Positions 60,557 to 64,000 of a DNA stretch of 64,000 nt are shown piece after piece (the stretch's first letter is position 1; the number at the start of each line of letters is the position of its first letter). The notes below the pieces were generated by a model. The model was given only the letters and a program-made list of their open reading frames with translations, was not told the origin of the DNA and did not search any database. Both the position numbers and the translations under genes were made by a program. Source of the DNA: Primulina eburnea (lineage: Eukaryota; Streptophyta; Magnoliopsida; Lamiales; Gesneriaceae); NCBI RefSeq assembly GCF_022965805.1, contig NW_027331688.1:62001-126000 (forward strand). Direction: 5' to 3'.

Positions 60557-61730
60557 TTCGCTTATCCTTAATAACCCAAAGCTTTAGACTTAGTTCTAGT
60601 ATCCCAAAAATCCATGCTTTCCGCTGCGCTTACTCTGATAAAACTTAAACTCTAGAATGTCCTTACGTCTCTTTATCCCAATTAACTTTTCCTTCTTAAA
60701 TCCTTATTTTCAAATCGCACTTAAAAGGACCCAAATACTTAGTGCTATTACCATTATAACCTCGAATTTCAATTTTTCTTACGATTCCCAATATTAAAAT
60801 ATTAATAACCATACATATCATATATTACTTTTCTTAATTTATACCCAAAATGTTCATCAACTTATCAAATTTAAATTTTAAAATTCCAAACGCATCCGCT
60901 AACGCTTAAATTTTTCAAGCCTAATATCGATTCATCCTTAAAAATCCTTGATTCAAATTCCTTATAACATTATAACCCAAGATATCCTTATGTTCCAAAT
61001 ATTCTTAAAAGTCTAAATAATCAAAATTCTTACCATATAACCCATTCAATTCGCACTTATTGCTAAACAAATCCCCAAATTCCTTAATAATTGCAAAATA
61101 AATTCTTAATTTCCTCAAAATTTATCTTAATTGGTTCTTAATTTAAAAAATCCTACGACTAACCCATAAATTCTTGGAATTCTTAATTCTCTTCTACTGG
61201 TTTCCCATAACATAATTTCAAAAATTTTAAACTTATTTACCCAAAAATCAATTCCTATAACCAATATTACCTTTCATCAATCATAAAATCCCAATTTATA
61301 CATTTTCTTACTCCCAAATTTGTTGCAAATACTTAAATCATCATTCCTTACGTCTAATTCCCAAAATTAATTCGAATAGCAACCATGGATCATAATATTT
61401 TCTTAGAAAATCTACGTGTCCCAAAGCATGCCTAATATTCACGATTAACTTATAACCCAAAAAATAGAACGTCAATACTAAAACCCAAAAAGTCAACATA
61501 GTCCAATTCCACCACAAAACCAACATGCGTTGAAAAATAATTTTTCATTTCATATCGTATCACTTATAAAAATTCAAAGCATATAAAACAAACATGTGAC
61601 GTAAACATATAAGTCATGTACTTATGCAGGTAACATCATAAAATCATATAAAGCATGTAAACTTACAAATTTGAGGCTTGACGACTGATCTTCCCGGCGC
61701 TGATGGTGGCACAACCCTTTACAAGAACCA
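60557..61730 (-). other. Non-coding interior of the gypsy-type element
   Basis: 1.17 kb with no recognisable gene. The plus strand is very poor in G (many CCCAAA, TTCCTTA and AAATTCC phrases), so element-sense RNA would be C-poor and rich in G, A and U. Short open frames (for example 61341-61526) look like chance products of this composition. The part nearest the primer site (61640-61730) is less biased. Confidence 0.65.
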
Positions 61731-61744
61731 CCGCTCTGGTACCA
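61731..61744 (-). other. Gypsy-type element primer binding site
   Basis: The minus strand reads TGGTACCAGAGCGG two bases after the LTR end. It is close to the TGGTATCAGAGC site for initiator tRNA-Met, with one T-to-C change. Confidence 0.8.
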
Positions 61745-61746
61745 AC

Positions 61747-64000
61747 TGAAACGTCCTGATCTTTTTATTGCTTTAAAAGTACTAGAATTTTTTTTTTTTT
61801 TAAACCTCACATAGCATTCGGCCGAACCACAAAATTTCATAAAATATTATAGAGCCTTTTTAAAATTAAAACCACCAACTATATATTTGAGAAATGCAGC
61901 CCATACTATAATCTCTCAAAAATCTCTCAAACAATAAATAAAAGTCGTACACTCTTTTAACAGAAATCATAAACATATATGCGGAAACTAGCATCGGTCC
62001 TAGGGTCATGTGCACCTTCAGTCCAGTTGGATCATCCGTCAAGTCCTCCCTCAATGTCACCTGCATCCATCACACCTAGTGAGTCTAAAGACTCAACACA
62101 TCATAATCTTGATAACGAGTAATACGTAATACAGTCAACACATAACAGTGAAAAATATTATACTTAAAATATCATTTTCATGAAGATGCATAAACTTGAA
62201 CATAAACATTTTCATAAATATTTTCATGATGCATAAAACTTTAAACATAAACATTTTCATGATATGCATAACATAAACCTTAACTTTTTCCTTTTCCTCA
62301 ACATGACATAAATCCTTTAAACATAATCATAACATTTTCCTTTATCCTCTGTTGAATTCAGATCGTTAATTGTGACTTTCCTCTCATGACATGACCTCTC
62401 GATGGATCCATCAGAAATATAACCACACTACTGGGCGGCGGGGGACACCAGCAACACTCTCACCGGTCAACTGGGCCCTGGCCTAACATGAATCGAATAG
62501 AAATACGATCGTCGGGGCTCCCAATGGGCTTTCCCCTCACGACATTCCTATCCTAACCTCAAACCTCATAACCTCTTAACCTCTTGTTCGCAATAATGGA
62601 AACACGATCGTCGGGCTCCCACTGGGACCATCACCCTCACGATATCGCCACTATTGACGAACTAGTCACAATCACTTCACTTCATTCAACGTATTTCATT
62701 CACATCACTTATTAAAACGTGCATAACACAACATTTTCATTTTTTGAAACCAAGCATGCAACATGTATTTTAAATGTCTTCTTCAATCATGAACATTCTT
62801 TAGACATTTAAAAATCAGCATTTAATCATGAGAAATTCATAAACATTTCAAAATCATCATAATAACATAAAAACAGCATTTCGGGCACTGCCATGACCTT
62901 TACTAATTTCTAGGTGTAAAATGACCGTTTTACCCCTGGCCTCGACATTTTACGTTTTCGATTATTTTCTTGATTTCATGACTCTAACATGTCCCAAATA
63001 ATTATTTAAGCTTACGTAAATTTTCTCATATTTCTATTTAGCTTAATTCGATGACTTTTAAATTAATCTTTAAATGTGACGTATTGATGTGTTTTAATCT
63101 CGAATTAAGCCAAACTTTCATATAAAATTCCCAAATTAAAAACTTAGACTTATAATAATTATTTAAGCTTAAATCTAATTTTTCATGATTTTAAGAAGCA
63201 TAAAACTAGACTTTTCAATTAACTCGCTAATTAGTGTTTCGTGCGGCGATTAAATTCCGAATAAATCCAAAACTCATTATTTTGACCCCAAATTTTAAAC
63301 ATAACTTTTTTATGATTTATTCTACCCTTTCAAGTCGTGAGCCACCCCCGTGGACCCTTGGATCATTTTTTTGTTCTTTAATTTTCGTTTTTGACCCTTT
63401 ATCGAACATACCGAGCCATCTCCCAATTTACCCGAGCCACGCCCGAGCCACCTTGAGCCAAACCCGAGCCAACCCATCTAGGAACCTACCTGACCAAGCC
63501 CAGCCCCTGGAACCTAGCCCAAACTCGCAAAAACCCTGCTGTAACTTGGCCCATGTTTCTGCATGTGTGTGTGTCTTGTGTTCTAGTTGTACTAGGACTC
63601 CTAGCTAGTCTAGGACTCTACCAACCGAGCCACTACCGAGCCCACCTGACCCTAACCATCCCTGGACCACGCCCAGACTAGACCCAGACCAGACCAAGCC
63701 CCTAAACCCAGCAGCGACCCACTGAATTTGGACAGCAACCTCTCGCCTACTTGCTGTCATGATCCTCACTCTCACGTTTTTGATGCTAGGCTTCTACCCA
63801 TCGAGCCACTCCTTGAACCATCCCCTCAAGCACCCTCCTAGAACCCTAAGGACGTAACCTAGCCCAGCCCAGACCCCCTGGACGAGCCACTTCTTCCTGC
63901 ACTAGCTTCTGCACAACCTGCGCCACCCTCCCTAAATTCTCGGGTGGGAGTCCTAGCAAGCTAGGACTCCTTCCCCAGCCCTTGGCCCGAGTCCTAGCTT
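61747..64000 (-). repeat. Gypsy-type element 5' LTR, truncated by the window
   Basis: The first 2254 bp (plus-strand order) of the second LTR, aligned to 57154-59411. Visible differences include GGCTCAAC/GACTCAAC, CGTCGGTCCTCGG/CATCGGTCCTAGG, CAGTACTG/CACTACTG, GAACAAG/GACCAAG and CACCAGC/CACTAGC, plus single-base indels. The remaining roughly 1.1 kb lies beyond the window. Confidence 0.92.

Larger units (their letters stand above)
57154..64000 (-). mobile_element. Ty3/gypsy-type non-autonomous LTR element (LARD-like), partial
   Basis: Two copies of a long LTR (57154-60521 and 61747 to the window edge) flank only 1225 bp. In element orientation the LTR starts TGTAACGCCCCG and ends GGACGTTTCA. 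Next to it are a tRNA-Met-like primer site (61731-61744) and a polypurine tract AAGGGGGGAAGAT (60522-60534). The interior keeps just the last pol codons (NFEDEIQFKG), a sign of gypsy-type ancestry, and no gag, RT or integrase. The LTR copies differ by about half a dozen substitutions and two indels over the 2.25 kb visible, so it is young. Projected full length is about 8 kb. It interrupts a satellite monomer. Whether satellite resumes on the far side cannot be seen. Confidence 0.88.

Noticed and set aside
61341..61526. 61-residue frame in the gypsy-type interior as a gene remnant
   Set aside because: The interior's skewed composition gives such frames by chance and I see no gag, RT or integrase motif in it.

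Overview
The window is repeat DNA from a plant nuclear genome, most likely a eudicot. The evidence is Ty1/copia and Ty3/gypsy LTR retrotransposons of plant type, primer sites matching initiator tRNA-Met, and AT-rich LTRs several kb long. I found no host protein gene, tRNA, rRNA or CRISPR array. Everything visible is a satellite array or one of three LTR retrotransposons inserted into it.

Layout. (1) 1-31870: a head-to-tail satellite with a 364-bp period. Each monomer, read on the minus strand, is a fragment of a Ty3/gypsy integrase catalytic core. (2) 31871-41078: a Ty1/copia element on the minus strand (copia-A), flanked by the 5-bp target duplication GAAAT. (3) 41079-41401: 323 bp of the same satellite, in phase with its flanks. 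(4) 41402-50770: a related Ty1/copia element on the plus strand (copia-B), flanked by TTCCT. (5) 50771-57153: more satellite, more diverged and containing shortened monomers. (6) 57154 to beyond the window end: a minus-strand Ty3/gypsy-type element with a 3.37-kb LTR and only about 1.2 kb of almost non-coding interior (a LARD-like or internally deleted element).

Removing the two copia elements and one copy of each target duplication restores satellite phase, so the array is one locus of about 38.5 kb (roughly 106 monomer equivalents). An uninterrupted paralogue of both insertion sites lies at 55642-55965.

The satellite is the most notable feature. Every monomer I could read carries Gly (GGT) where the second Asp of the D,D(35)E triad should be, so the founder was already a dead integrase fragment. 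364 is not a multiple of 3, so the frame rotates at each monomer and no long protein can be made. The array shows a very uniform block (about 2.2-16.8 kb), a local two-monomer pattern, and a longer higher-order unit marked by a diverged monomer followed by a 176-bp truncated one.

The two copia elements share the same lesions: loss of the integrase core, the same nonsense codon and the same apparent frameshift in the reverse transcriptase region. Yet they sit at different targets with nearly identical LTR pairs. The simplest reading is a non-autonomous family mobilised in trans. Only copia-B keeps a full-length gag frame.
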